Assembly: GCA_005518205.2 (NCBI GenBank)
Contig: RFFC02000035.1
Location: 1-64,000 of the forward strand
Direction of reading: 5' to 3'
Source: Hormoscilla sp. GUM202
Lineage (GTDB): Bacteria > Cyanobacteriota > Cyanobacteriia > Cyanobacteriales > Desertifilaceae
Length of the DNA: 64,000 bases
A model generated the notes under the pieces. The model was not told the DNA's origin. It made no database searches and saw only the letters and a list, made by a program, of their open reading frames with translations. A program made the position numbers and the translations under genes. Below are positions 56,759-64,000 of the stretch, piece by piece. Position 1 is the stretch's first letter. Each line of letters begins with the position of its first letter.

Positions 56759-57757
56759 ATGGGGTCGAGCTAGGAATCGCAACAAAACCCTCCCTTACAA
56801 AACCGGACTTGTGACTTTCACCACATCCGGCTCCCACTTGTGCTATCCCTTTACATGGGTTGACTATGGTCTGGTTGCCCTTTCCTGCATTGTCTCATGA
56901 ACTTTTGTCCTTAATGTTGTCATGAGATGAACGAATTAATGCCGGACTCCGGAGGGTTCGTGCGGGGGAAAGTACCTATAAATACCCTAGCACACTCTTT
57001 ACTAACATTTGGCCGTTACTGTGGGCCCTGTACTTTTCATTACCTGGTCACGGTCTTCATTCAACCATATATGCCATCGCGTTCCGTCCTTGGCTCTTAC
57101 ACTCTAGTTGCGGCTAGAGGCAGGTGACCATCTCTGGTTGCGTGGTACCGTATCATTTTGAGACTACTTGTTCCCTTGACTTCTAGCACTTGCGCCCTAT
57201 GTCAGCATATCCTGAGCATTACCCCAGGCATTGGCTTTTTAGAGCTTCCCTCCCTTGTTGGCTTTCGCTTATCATCTAACTTATCCCCTGGTCGTCTGAT
57301 GAGAACGGTTTTGCCGGTCCATGGATTGCTCAACAGAGGTTATAACGTTCCATAGAATCCATACGATGCTTTGAGGTCCCTGCAATACCCCGGGAGGATT
57401 TTAGTGATACGGGATAGCCAACTAGCACGACTATCCACTCCTACCATTGCCTTTTGGCTCCAGCGTATCAGCCTTATTTCGCTGGTTGCAGTTAACGAGG
57501 CTTATACAGATTCACTTATCGTTGACCATGAGCATCTTTCCTAGCGGAGTCGCCGGCTTGGGCTACCAGCTATCCTACATTAATTCCCTGCTTTCCACCG
57601 CCGGTGATGTCACTCCGCAGCAGTTGGGACCGGTGTACCTCCCGTATCCGGAGGGTGGGGTTTGGACCCACAAGGATTCCATAGTTACCCGGCTAATGAT
57701 ACCGGCTTGGGCTGTTACAAGACATTTAAGGCTTGTTTACACCCGAACGTTTCGCAC
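56759..57757 (-). mobile_element. ORF-less group II intron (minus strand)
   Basis: On the minus strand the element starts GTGCGAAACGTTCGGGTGTA at 57757, the group II 5' consensus. Domain V is at 56833-56798: GAGCCGGATGTGGTGAAAGT then CACAAGTCCGGTTTTG, with the AGC catalytic triad and a GAAA tetraloop. A domain VI-like stem follows and the 3' end is near 56759. No maturase/reverse transcriptase frame is present in the ~1 kb, so splicing would need a protein from elsewhere. Short frames on the plus strand within it are not genes. It lies 47 bp upstream of sipA in opposite orientation. Confidence 0.85.
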
Positions 57758-57803
57758 GATAGTGGTAAACTTACAAATGACAAGCAACAACTGAAAATTA
57801 ACA

Positions 57804-58052
57804 ATGTCCAAAGAATTGAAGGTAGGCGATCGGGTGCGAGTGATAGCTTTGCCACCTTATGTGAAAACAGCTGAACCCATGCCCATGCTACGCCCCCCCA
57901 ATGTGATTAAGCTGGGCGAAGAGGGCGTGGCACTCGATCGCTATCCGGGAGGGTATTGGGGGGTTCGCTTTGCCAATGGAAATTTCCTGATGGATAGTCA
58001 GTATCTAGAGGCTGTGACAACTGCGGAGGGAACAGAAGAGGTAGAAGGATGA
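57804..58052 (+). CDS. sipA: SipA (DUF3148), NblS-interacting regulatory protein
   Basis: 82 aa, the family length: KVGDRVRVIALPPYVKTAEP, MPMLRPPNVIKLGEEGVALD, PGGYWGVRFANGNFLMDSQY. SipA is an SH3-like small protein that binds the histidine kinase NblS (DspA/Hik33) in high-light and stress signalling. No clear ribosome site precedes the ATG. The group II intron 47 bp upstream has probably displaced the native promoter. Confidence 0.93.
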   Translation: MSKELKVGDRVRVIALPPYVKTAEPMPMLRPPNVIKLGEEGVALDRYPGGYWGVRFANGNFLMDSQYLEAVTTAEGTEEVEG

Positions 58053-58533
58053 AGTCTTGTCAATTTTATCCTTTTCATGACAGTAAGATTAAATTATTTC
58101 AATCAATTCCTCAATATCAGCGTGAAGTTTGTCAGCCATCAAATCCAAAGGTATGTCATGAAGCAATCTCCCACCCAGCAGGACCGCCGGAGATTGCTGA
58201 GGGGGGAGAGTTACTCCTACAGCACAAGGATCTCTCAATTATCCCTCCTCGCAATGACAATTCTTTACTGTCCCCAAAAGCGCAGTTTCTCACCGTTCGG
58301 AGTATATTATGCCTTCCCGCCGATGTTTGTCTAAGGTTCGTTGGAGGAAGCGACTATCCCCATCTAACCAGGGGACGCTTGCTATTATTATCGGGTGACA
58401 AGGGCTACAACAGAGAAGAATCTCTCCATTACCGGGGAGAACCGATAATTAATGTTCATGGCAGTTTTTCGATGGACAATACGTGCAAAATAAAGGGGGG
58501 AAAGTGCTACAGGCATCCCACTACCATCCTAGC
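58053..58533. other. Spacer without supported genes
   Basis: Frames at 58049-58537 and 58077-58334 overlap in different registers, have no recognisable domains and include repeat-like segments such as GCAGGACCGCCGGAGATTGC. I regard the stretch as intergenic or decayed. Confidence 0.5.
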
Positions 58534-58955
58534 ATGAGTATCTCGTTTTATCTGGGGCGATCGCGATCAAAACTATGTAGAAATAGCCCGCGCATACGAG
58601 GATGCGATCGAGGGGACCCGATGACTTCTTCACCTTGACAGGGGCGATCGAGAAGAATTATGAAAATTTCAGCACCGAATAAATTATTGCCTACCTGAGA
58701 TTAAGTGGCTGGGATACGAACATCATGCTGGGCTTTTTTCCCCTCTTGATGTCACAGCTAGAAACTGCTGACGAAGTCTTGAATCAGGAAATCTATGGGG
58801 CGATCGGGCAAGTGTGGGACAGTTACTATCCCATTGGCGAACAGCAGGACTTAGCTTTTTGCTTGGGGTTACTGCTTGGTCAAATGCAATATTATGCCCC
58901 CGCTTTGCAGTATTTCCAGCAATCTATGAAACTATACGGTCCTGACTTCCAGGTA
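58534..58955 (+). pseudogene. TPR-type protein gene, multiply broken
   Basis: Pieces of one conserved cyanobacterial protein appear in three registers: ISFYLG, then GDRDQNYVEIARAYEDAIEG, then DDFFTLTGAIEKNYENFSTE, a stop, IIAYLRLSGWDTN, and GFFPLLMSQLETADEVLNQE up to QQSMKLYGPDFQV. The homology ends abruptly at about 58955, where unrelated DNA is joined. At least two frameshifts and one stop make it inactive. It resembles proteins with C-terminal tetratricopeptide repeats; a final scrap (LQEAIGYLK) may be at 59185-59211. Confidence 0.75.
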
Positions 58956-58984
58956 ACGCAGTCCGCGAACGGCGCGGAGTGCCA

Positions 58985-59163
58985 TGCAACTGGCGGGTAA
59001 GGGAGGGTGCCGATCGCGTAGCGGCTGCGCAGCAGCATCGCCCGCCGTATCCCTTGCGGGAGCGCAGCCATGGCCGCGAGACCAGCACAACCAGAGAATA
59101 ACCAGCAAGGTGCAGGATCCTGGCACAAGTCAGACCAGCGATACCAGCACCAATGACTTGCAC
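58985..59163 (-). pseudogene. N-terminal fragment of a FAD/NAD-binding oxidoreductase
   Basis: The minus strand begins MQVIGAGIAGLTCARILHLA, then GYSLVVL: a Rossmann dinucleotide-binding start (GxGxxG) of the renalase/amine-oxidase type. After about 27 residues the frame is lost (RPWLRSRKGYGG against the expected K-RGLGGR) and only scrambled pieces remain. The fragment sits inside the broken TPR gene, evidence for a rearrangement. The DNA also contains CGTAGCGGCTGCGCAGCAGC-type cyanobacterial repeats. Confidence 0.65.
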
Positions 59164-59298
59164 GTCAAACAGGAGTTACATCTCCAAGAGGCGATCGGCT
59201 ATCTAAAATAAAAGAGGAAAGAATCTCAGGAAAGCTCCTGCTAGCTAAGGTAATACCCGCAGGAGCTGACAAACAACTATTAAATAGAGGCGTTCGCA

Positions 59299-60147
59299 GT
59301 GTTAGATGAACTAAGAACAGGGCTAGAATTGGCCACAGAGGAAGAATTGCAGCAGCTGACGCAACTCCTGTTCCGCCGTCAGTTAAACCCTCTGGACTAT
59401 GTTTACACCCCCGACCCGATCGATGTCCAGAGTCAGGAACGTTCCGCTTGGCTAGATGCCATAGAGAGGCGCTTTCGCTTTCTGGCCGCAGATGGAGTGA
59501 CGGTACTGCGGGGACGGGCCCAGCAGATGACTTACCGTCAAGTGTTGATCCAGGTCTGTCGTTACCTGAAATTTCCCTATTCTCCCAAGCTTTCTACTAT
59601 AGATTTAGAAGCAGAGGTGTTTCTAAATCTGCTGCTGCGGACTTGGAAACGACTCCCCGCCTCAGAAAAAAAAACTTTTGGAGACCGGGTCCGAGGGGCG
59701 ATCGCCCAAACCCAATTCGCCCAACCCCTGCCCCGATCGCTTGTGAAAAACCCGATCTGTTTACTACTCAAGGGGGGCAGTGCCATAGCTGTCAGTTCCA
59801 CCCTCAAGCCCATGTTGCTGCAAAAAATTGCCCATCAATTTGCCCTGCATTTTGCTAGCTATCAAGTTGCCAAAGAAGCATTAGTCAAAGGTGGCGTAGC
59901 AGCAGCGGCCCGGTTTCAGAATTATCTGACATTGCAGGGCGCTAAGCGGGGTATGGCATTAACTACAGCCCGCTATGGGGCGACCCGGAGTATTTTAGCC
60001 TTTGTCGGACCAGCATTATGGACTTGGTTTTTTGCAGATTTGGGTTGGCGGGCGGTCTCAACTAACTACAGTCGCATTATTCCCACCATTTTGGCCCTAG
60101 CTCAAATTCGTCTCACCCGTTCTGAATGCTGGGAATTTGCTTATTAG
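59299..60147 (+). CDS. YaaW-like conserved protein
   Basis: 282 aa from GTG 59299 (AGAGG upstream). N-terminal MLDELRTGLELATEEELQQL, TQLLFRRQLNPLDYV; the C-terminal half has a hydrophobic helical part (AKRGMALTTARYGATRSILA, FVGPALWTWFFADLGWRAVS) and ends IPTILALAQIRLTRSECWEF. This is the pattern of the YaaW (UPF0174) family, of unknown function. Frame complete; followed by two stem-loops that probably terminate it. Confidence 0.75.
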   Translation: MLDELRTGLELATEEELQQLTQLLFRRQLNPLDYVYTPDPIDVQSQERSAWLDAIERRFRFLAADGVTVLRGRAQQMTYRQVLIQVCRYLKFPYSPKLSTIDLEAEVFLNLLLRTWKRLPASEKKTFGDRVRGAIAQTQFAQPLPRSLVKNPICLLLKGGSAIAVSSTLKPMLLQKIAHQFALHFASYQVAKEALVKGGVAAAARFQNYLTLQGAKRGMALTTARYGATRSILAFVGPALWTWFFADLGWRAVSTNYSRIIPTILALAQIRLTRSECWEFAY

Positions 60148-60183
60148 CTCATTCCCCACAATCTCTCTCTTCGCTGTCAGCCC

Positions 60184-60233
60184 GCCGGGGTATGCTTACC
60201 CCGGCTAATAGCTAAAGTCGGTTAAAACCGACT
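60184..60233. terminator. Two consecutive stem-loops
   Basis: GCCGGGGTA (60184-60192) pairs with TACCCCGGC (60197-60205), and AGTCGGTT (60216-60223) with AACCGACT (60226-60233). A T-rich stretch including eight T follows near 60253-60260. Likely the terminator of the YaaW-like gene; similar paired hairpins are common repeats in cyanobacteria. Confidence 0.65.
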
Positions 60234-60279
60234 AATAATTTAATCTTTCTAAATTTTTTTTAGTTTTAGACGAAATGGT

Positions 60280-61554
60280 ATGAATTTCAAAATACCCAAT
60301 CTAAAATCTCTGGTTGATTGGCAACTGCATCTGGGGTTAATTATCTTGCCTCTGAGTCCATTTTTGGCGGCTTTCGGCTTGCTGTGGATGATGGTGAATG
60401 TCTGGCGGCAAGAGTTCCATACTATTATCCGCCGCCCTGTCAACCAGGGATTTGCGATTTTGGCAGCAGGACTGCTTGTCAATGCTTGCTTTGCCCAAAA
60501 CCGGGGCGATGGGTTTTTGGGATTATTTAATTTCTTGCCTTTCTTCGTGCTATTTGCTGCTGTCAGCGCTTTGATTAAAACACCTGCCCAGTTGCGGCGG
60601 ATATCTTGGGCGATCGGGCTTTCTGCTGTCCCGGTAATCATTATCGGTTTGGGGCAGTTGTTTTGGGGCTGGACGGGACCGATTAAATTATGGATAATAA
60701 TCGACTTTCCTCTGGAACCTACCGGGACACCTCCGGGGAGAATGGCCTCGGTTTTTACCTATGCTAATGTTCTGGGTAGCTATCTGATCGTTACCTTTAT
60801 TTTAACACTGGAATTGTGGATCGAACAATTCCAGAAAAAAAGTTTTCCTAATTTATTTTTATCCCTGCTAGTTATAGGGAATGCCCTGGCCCTGATTTTA
60901 ACTCATTCCCGCAATGCTTGGGCGATCGCCTTTTTAAGTTGTCTTGCCTTTGCCGTATATCTGGGTTGGCGTTGGTTGGTAACGGCAGTAACAGCAGCAG
61001 CGGGGACTGTACTTTGGGCAGCATTTGGTTTAGACCCCTTGCGGCAATGGTTGCGCTTAGTTGTGCCCGCATACTTCTGGAAGCGACTCACCGACGAGTT
61101 ACATCCCGATCGCCCGATCGCGCAGTTACGTTCTACCCAATGGCAATTTGCTTGGGACCTAACTTTGCGGCGTCCTGGGACGGGTTGGGGGTTAAGAAAT
61201 TTTACTACAATATATGAAGCGCAGATGGATTACTGGGTAGGTCATCCCCACAACTTAATTTTGATGTTAATGGCAGAAACAGGAATTATCGCAACCCTGT
61301 GGTTTTGTGGGTTAGTGGGTTGGGTGTTGGGGAAAGCGGTTTTGCTGCTGGGCCAGATGAAGAATGAGGATAGATTGATATTTTTCAGCTATATTGTCGC
61401 CTTCGGGGGCTGTAGCTTATTTCACTTGCTGGACGTGACCTTGTTTGATGCCAGGATTAATATCTTGGGATGGTTGCTGTTAGGGTCCATTGCCGGTATA
61501 GTGGATAATTATAGGGGCGATCGCATGTCAAAGGAGATGAGGATGATAGAATAA
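60280..61554 (+). CDS. O-antigen ligase-like membrane protein
   Basis: 424 aa with about ten hydrophobic segments (LGLIILPLSPFLAAFGLLWM, FLPFFVLFAAVSALI, ISWAIGLSAVPVIIIGLGQL, ALALILTHSRNAWAIAFLSC and others). The long periplasmic loop before WGLRNFTTIY and the motif GHPHNLILMLMAETGI with its His are typical of the Wzy/WaaL superfamily, which polymerise or ligate surface polysaccharides; the cyanobacterial IctB belongs here too. Which reaction it performs cannot be told. No glycan operon surrounds it. Confidence 0.85.
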   Translation: MNFKIPNLKSLVDWQLHLGLIILPLSPFLAAFGLLWMMVNVWRQEFHTIIRRPVNQGFAILAAGLLVNACFAQNRGDGFLGLFNFLPFFVLFAAVSALIKTPAQLRRISWAIGLSAVPVIIIGLGQLFWGWTGPIKLWIIIDFPLEPTGTPPGRMASVFTYANVLGSYLIVTFILTLELWIEQFQKKSFPNLFLSLLVIGNALALILTHSRNAWAIAFLSCLAFAVYLGWRWLVTAVTAAAGTVLWAAFGLDPLRQWLRLVVPAYFWKRLTDELHPDRPIAQLRSTQWQFAWDLTLRRPGTGWGLRNFTTIYEAQMDYWVGHPHNLILMLMAETGIIATLWFCGLVGWVLGKAVLLLGQMKNEDRLIFFSYIVAFGGCSLFHLLDVTLFDARINILGWLLLGSIAGIVDNYRGDRMSKEMRMIE

Positions 61555-61780
61555 AAATAGTCGTTACAAGAGAAAAGTTATCTCGTTTCCTGCCGGATTC
61601 AGGGAACGTCCATCGCGAGGATTTGTCTCCTGTCAAGGCGCGAGTCTCCCGCCTATGCTGCCCACCTGACGGTAGCGGGAATGTATAAGGGTTCAATTTG
61701 CGCAAGGAATGAAAATTTTTCTCGATCAATCGGCTATAATATGATTACAATAGTCGTCAAGGAGACATAGGAGGTAAAAT

Positions 61781-62122
61781 CTGCCGAGTCAAGGAATAGG
61801 TGGAAATGGGACTGCATCAGAGTTTGGCGATTTAACTGGACTGAGTCGCCAAGAAGTAGATGAGTTTTTACGCGGACTTGGTGCAGAAGTGAGGAGTACA
61901 AGAAGTGGTTATGTTGAATACCGATTTGCTGACGGGTCGCTAGTACATATTCGTCCTGACAGTGAAGTGGTACGCACGCCAGCGCCGAGGTATAATGCAG
62001 AGGGAAGAAGAATAAACAGGGGTTTGCGCCTTGATAAGGATGGCGGTTTGCTACAAACGCGCGATGCAGAAGGTAATTTAATCCCAGGTACTCATCAGAC
62101 AGGAGAAAGGTTAAGTGACTAA
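61781..62122 (+). CDS. Orphan polymorphic-toxin C-terminal domain
   Basis: The frame is open from a stop at 61775-61777 and the best start is CTG 61781, six nt after a perfect AGGAGG (61769-61774); a GTG at 61889 is the first standard start. Sequence: FGDLTGLSRQEVDEFLRGLG, RSTRSGYVEYRFADGSLVHI, RPDSEVVRTPAP, GGLLQTRDAEGNLIPGTHQT, GERLSD. This matches the C-terminal tips seen on contact-dependent and Rhs-type toxins, but with no delivery part attached. It overlaps the next gene by 8 bp. Probable role: toxin cassette or relic. Confidence 0.6.
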   Translation: MPSQGIGGNGTASEFGDLTGLSRQEVDEFLRGLGAEVRSTRSGYVEYRFADGSLVHIRPDSEVVRTPAPRYNAEGRRINRGLRLDKDGGLLQTRDAEGNLIPGTHQTGERLSD

Positions 62123-62546
62123 TTGGACAGAAGACTACCATTTGCTAGGTTTAGGAGGGTTAACCTCGTTAATTACAAATGTTAAAATTTCCATGTGGGG
62201 AAATAAAATCTTGTTTGAATGCGTGTACGATCCAGAAAATAGATCGCCTTACATAATAGTTTTTAAAGATTGTCGAGAAATAACTTGGGAAGTATACGTT
62301 CCCGAAGAAGTAGGCGAAGCAGAAGCAGATTTGATTGGCATTCATCTGGGAGAGGACGCGCACAGAAAGCCAGCAGTGATTACTACAGATATTTTTGAAG
62401 TTTCGATTATGTATGGCAGTTTTCATGTTGAGAAGGATCGTGAGATGGGCGAAAGGAAACAAAAGGAAACTGTAGGAGTGCAGGAAGAATCGCGAGGAGT
62501 GCGAAGAGAAGACAATTTGGCGATCGTGGAAGGAGGAGTAAGATGA
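62115..62546 (+). CDS. Putative immunity protein
   Basis: 143 aa from GTG 62115 with AGGAGA 8 nt upstream, overlapping the toxin frame, the standard toxin-immunity order. Reads TNWTEDYHLLGLGGLTSLIT, NVKISMWGNKILFECVYDPE, IVFKDCREITWEVYVPEEVG, DLIGIHLGEDAHRKPAVITT, DIFEVSIMYGSFHVEK: a small beta-rich fold of the kind common among immunity proteins. The C-terminal 35 residues are charged and low complexity. Function is inferred from position. Confidence 0.55.
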   Translation: MTNWTEDYHLLGLGGLTSLITNVKISMWGNKILFECVYDPENRSPYIIVFKDCREITWEVYVPEEVGEAEADLIGIHLGEDAHRKPAVITTDIFEVSIMYGSFHVEKDREMGERKQKETVGVQEESRGVRREDNLAIVEGGVR

Positions 62547-62620
62547 TGGCATCAACGGAAATTCCTCAAAAGGCGATCGACTTAGAATAAGTTACTGGAA
62601 ATCATTCAGCGCCGACTACT

Positions 62621-62658
62621 GCTTGACACAGTCTCTAGACTAGGATATTGTGTTAAGC
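62621..62658. repeat. Hairpin repeat upstream of Rpn gene, copy 1
   Basis: GCTTGACACA (62621-62630) pairs with TGTGTTAAGC (62649-62658), one G-T pair, followed by AACAGTCAAGTCA. A few bases before it AATCATTCAGCGCCGACTAC (62600-62619) also recurs downstream of the gene (63775-63794). Confidence 0.65.
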
Positions 62659-62678
62659 AACAGTCAAGTCACAAGAGT

Positions 62679-63602
62679 ATGGAAAAAGAATCTATCAAAC
62701 ACGATCGCCTGTTTAAGGAACTGCTCAAGACATTTTTCGTGGAGTTCTTAGAGTTATTCTTTCCCTCACTCCTCGCGGAGATAGACACCAGCTATCTGGA
62801 GTTCTTAGAACAAGAGATCTTCACCGAACTCAAATCGGGAGAGAAATATAACGCGGATCTGGTGGTCAAAACCAAATTGAAGAGTGGTGGGGAAACCTTC
62901 TTGCTGATCCATGTGGAAAGCCAGGCGCGGTATGAGACAAACTTTGAGCAGCGGATGTTTCGGTACTTTGCATTTTTGTCACAGAATCACGGTTTGCCAG
63001 TATATCCCATAGCAGTGCTGTCCTTTGACTCTCCGCGCAGTCCCCAACCCAACAGTTATGAAGTTGTCATTGACAACCAAGTCATCTTGCAGTTCAACTA
63101 CAACGTCATTCAGCTAAATCGTCTGAATTGGCGAGATTTCATGCGTCAGGAAAATCCCGTGGCCACAGCATTGATGTCGAAAATGAAAATTGACAAAGAT
63201 GACCGCTGGCGGGTAAAATTAGAGTGTCTGCGCTTGCTGGCAACTTTGAAGTTGGATCCGGCGAAGACCCGACTGATTTCGGGATTTATCGACACCTATC
63301 TGCAATTGAATGCAGAGGAGGAAACCCAGTTCCAAGAAGAGATTGGTACACTGGCATCATCAGAACAGGAGGAAATCATGGAAATAGTCACCAGTTGGAT
63401 GCTCGAAGGAAAAGAACAAGAAGGCTTGACGATTGTTCTGCGCCTACTCACGCGGCGGATGGGTGAAATTGCGGCGGAGTTACAGGAGCAGATTCGCCAG
63501 TTATCACTCATCCAGTTAGAGGATTTGGCAGAGGCGTTGCTGGATTTTGAGGCCCAGACAGATTTAGTGGCTTGGTTGCAGGGTGTTGAAGCTGAAGAAT
63601 AA
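62679..63602 (+). CDS. Rpn/PDDEXK-type protein with DUF4351 C-terminus
   Basis: 307 aa. HDRLFKELLKTFFVEFLELF start, then the nuclease-like core IFTELKSGEKYNADLVVKTK and ETFLLIHVESQARYETNFEQ with acidic residues in place. The DUF4351 end is clear (GLTIVLRLLTRRMGEIAAEL, LSLIQLEDLAEALLDFEAQT, DLVAWL). Such genes form large mobile-like families in cyanobacteria. It is bracketed by two copies of a hairpin repeat, suggesting movement as a cassette. Confidence 0.85.
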   Translation: MEKESIKHDRLFKELLKTFFVEFLELFFPSLLAEIDTSYLEFLEQEIFTELKSGEKYNADLVVKTKLKSGGETFLLIHVESQARYETNFEQRMFRYFAFLSQNHGLPVYPIAVLSFDSPRSPQPNSYEVVIDNQVILQFNYNVIQLNRLNWRDFMRQENPVATALMSKMKIDKDDRWRVKLECLRLLATLKLDPAKTRLISGFIDTYLQLNAEEETQFQEEIGTLASSEQEEIMEIVTSWMLEGKEQEGLTIVLRLLTRRMGEIAAELQEQIRQLSLIQLEDLAEALLDFEAQTDLVAWLQGVEAEE

Positions 63603-63620
63603 ATAACCCAGATTCTGTTG

Positions 63621-63657
63621 CTTGACACCGTCTTATGACTAGCATGGGTGTCAAGCG
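63621..63657. repeat. Hairpin repeat downstream of Rpn gene, copy 2
   Basis: GCTTGACACC (63621-63630) pairs perfectly with GGTGTCAAGC (63648-63657), followed by GACAGTCAAGTCA. Compared with copy 1 the terminal A-T pair is C-G here, so pairing is preserved despite sequence change. Same orientation as copy 1. Confidence 0.65.
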
Positions 63658-63775
63658 ACAGTCAAGTCAGATATTTGGTAGGGGAAGCAATAATCTGTTA
63701 TGAAAAGATGTGTAAGATGATGACATCAATGTCAAGTAGCATCATAGCGATCGCCCTTTGAATAAGTTGGTGTAA

Positions 63776-63995
63776 ATCATTCAGCGCCGACTACCACCAG
63801 CAGAACAAACAAGACTGTATATGGGCGATCGCTTGGGAATGGGGCCAGCTCATTGAGGTAGAAGATAATCAATTATTAGCATACATAGAACGGGTAGAGC
63901 ATCAAAATGTGGAAAGAGTCGCAGCAGTGATAGAATTGGATAAAATTAGAAATGTTGATTTGGCGACTTTGATGAGCGAAGTGTGCTATACTTGA
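63776..63995 (+). pseudogene. Remnant of a small conserved cyanobacterial protein
   Basis: IIQRRLPPAEQTRLYMGDRL begins the frame; the remainder continues in another register as WEWGQLIEVEDNQLLAYIER, VEHQNVERVAAVIELDKIRN, VDLATLMSEVCYT and stop. This corresponds to a ~90-aa protein of unknown function often found beside Rpn or transposon-like genes. One frameshift near 63835 separates the parts. A shorter trace of its start precedes the Rpn gene at 62600-62619, so the pair looks duplicated. Confidence 0.6.
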
Positions 63996-64000
63996 GGAAA

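Noticed and set aside
57447..57794. 115-aa plus-strand protein
   Set aside because: Lies entirely antisense to domain I of the group II intron; it is a shadow of structured RNA.

Overview
The window comes from a cyanobacterium, most likely a filamentous one of the Oscillatoriales type. Evidence: the octamer GCGATCGC (HIP1) is scattered throughout; ycf35 and ycf46 sit side by side; there are sipA, a hetR remnant, a cyanobacterial group 2 sigma factor, a DUF3747/SLH protein and a BicA-like bicarbonate transporter fragment. I cannot name the species.

0.6-28 kb: a contractile injection system (eCIS, the phage-tail-like family that includes PVC, Afp and the thylakoid-anchored cyanobacterial systems). 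In order: tail terminator (DUF4255), a CarboxypepD_reg-like protein, an IS4-type insertion, two sheaths, tube 1, a Mu gp41-like tail chaperone with a downstream frame that seems to need -1 frameshifting, tube 2, a repeat-rich Pro/Gln protein, the LysM tube-initiator (Pvc7-like), spike hub (gpD), spike (gpV), gp25, two baseplate J proteins (the second carrying three LamG domains), gpI and a tail-collar fibre. After a spacer with a MITE, a dead reverse transcriptase and an Rpn gene come a possible PAAR-like protein, a coiled-coil protein and the Pvc15-like AAA+ ATPase. No tape measure is visible.

28.5-33.3 kb: two likely cargo genes. They share a ~150-residue leader and an eCIS_core (DUF4157) domain but have unrelated C-termini. 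The second ends in a region with a papain/transglutaminase-like Cys-His-Asp arrangement.

34-39 kb: broken BrnT with intact BrnA, XisI and its small partner, ycf35, ycf46 and a ribbon-helix-helix protein.

39-53 kb: strongly decayed. It holds a frameshifted IS1634-type transposase, an IS1 element abutting an N-terminally truncated hetR, tRNA-Pro(CGG), lipA, a frameshifted sigC-like gene, two copies of a three-hairpin 5' leader (one in front of a sigma-like gene), an SLH protein, and truncated bicA and aquaporin genes.

53-64 kb: a 29-bp tandem repeat, a MITE with an 8-bp target duplication, a cobalamin riboswitch with cbiX, an IS982 relic, an ORF-less group II intron just upstream of sipA, a decayed TPR gene, a YaaW-like protein, an O-antigen-ligase-like membrane protein, an orphan toxin/immunity pair, and a second Rpn gene flanked by a duplicated hairpin.

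The contrast is marked: the eCIS and cargo frames are open over about 30 kb, while many accessory and some regulatory genes around them are broken.
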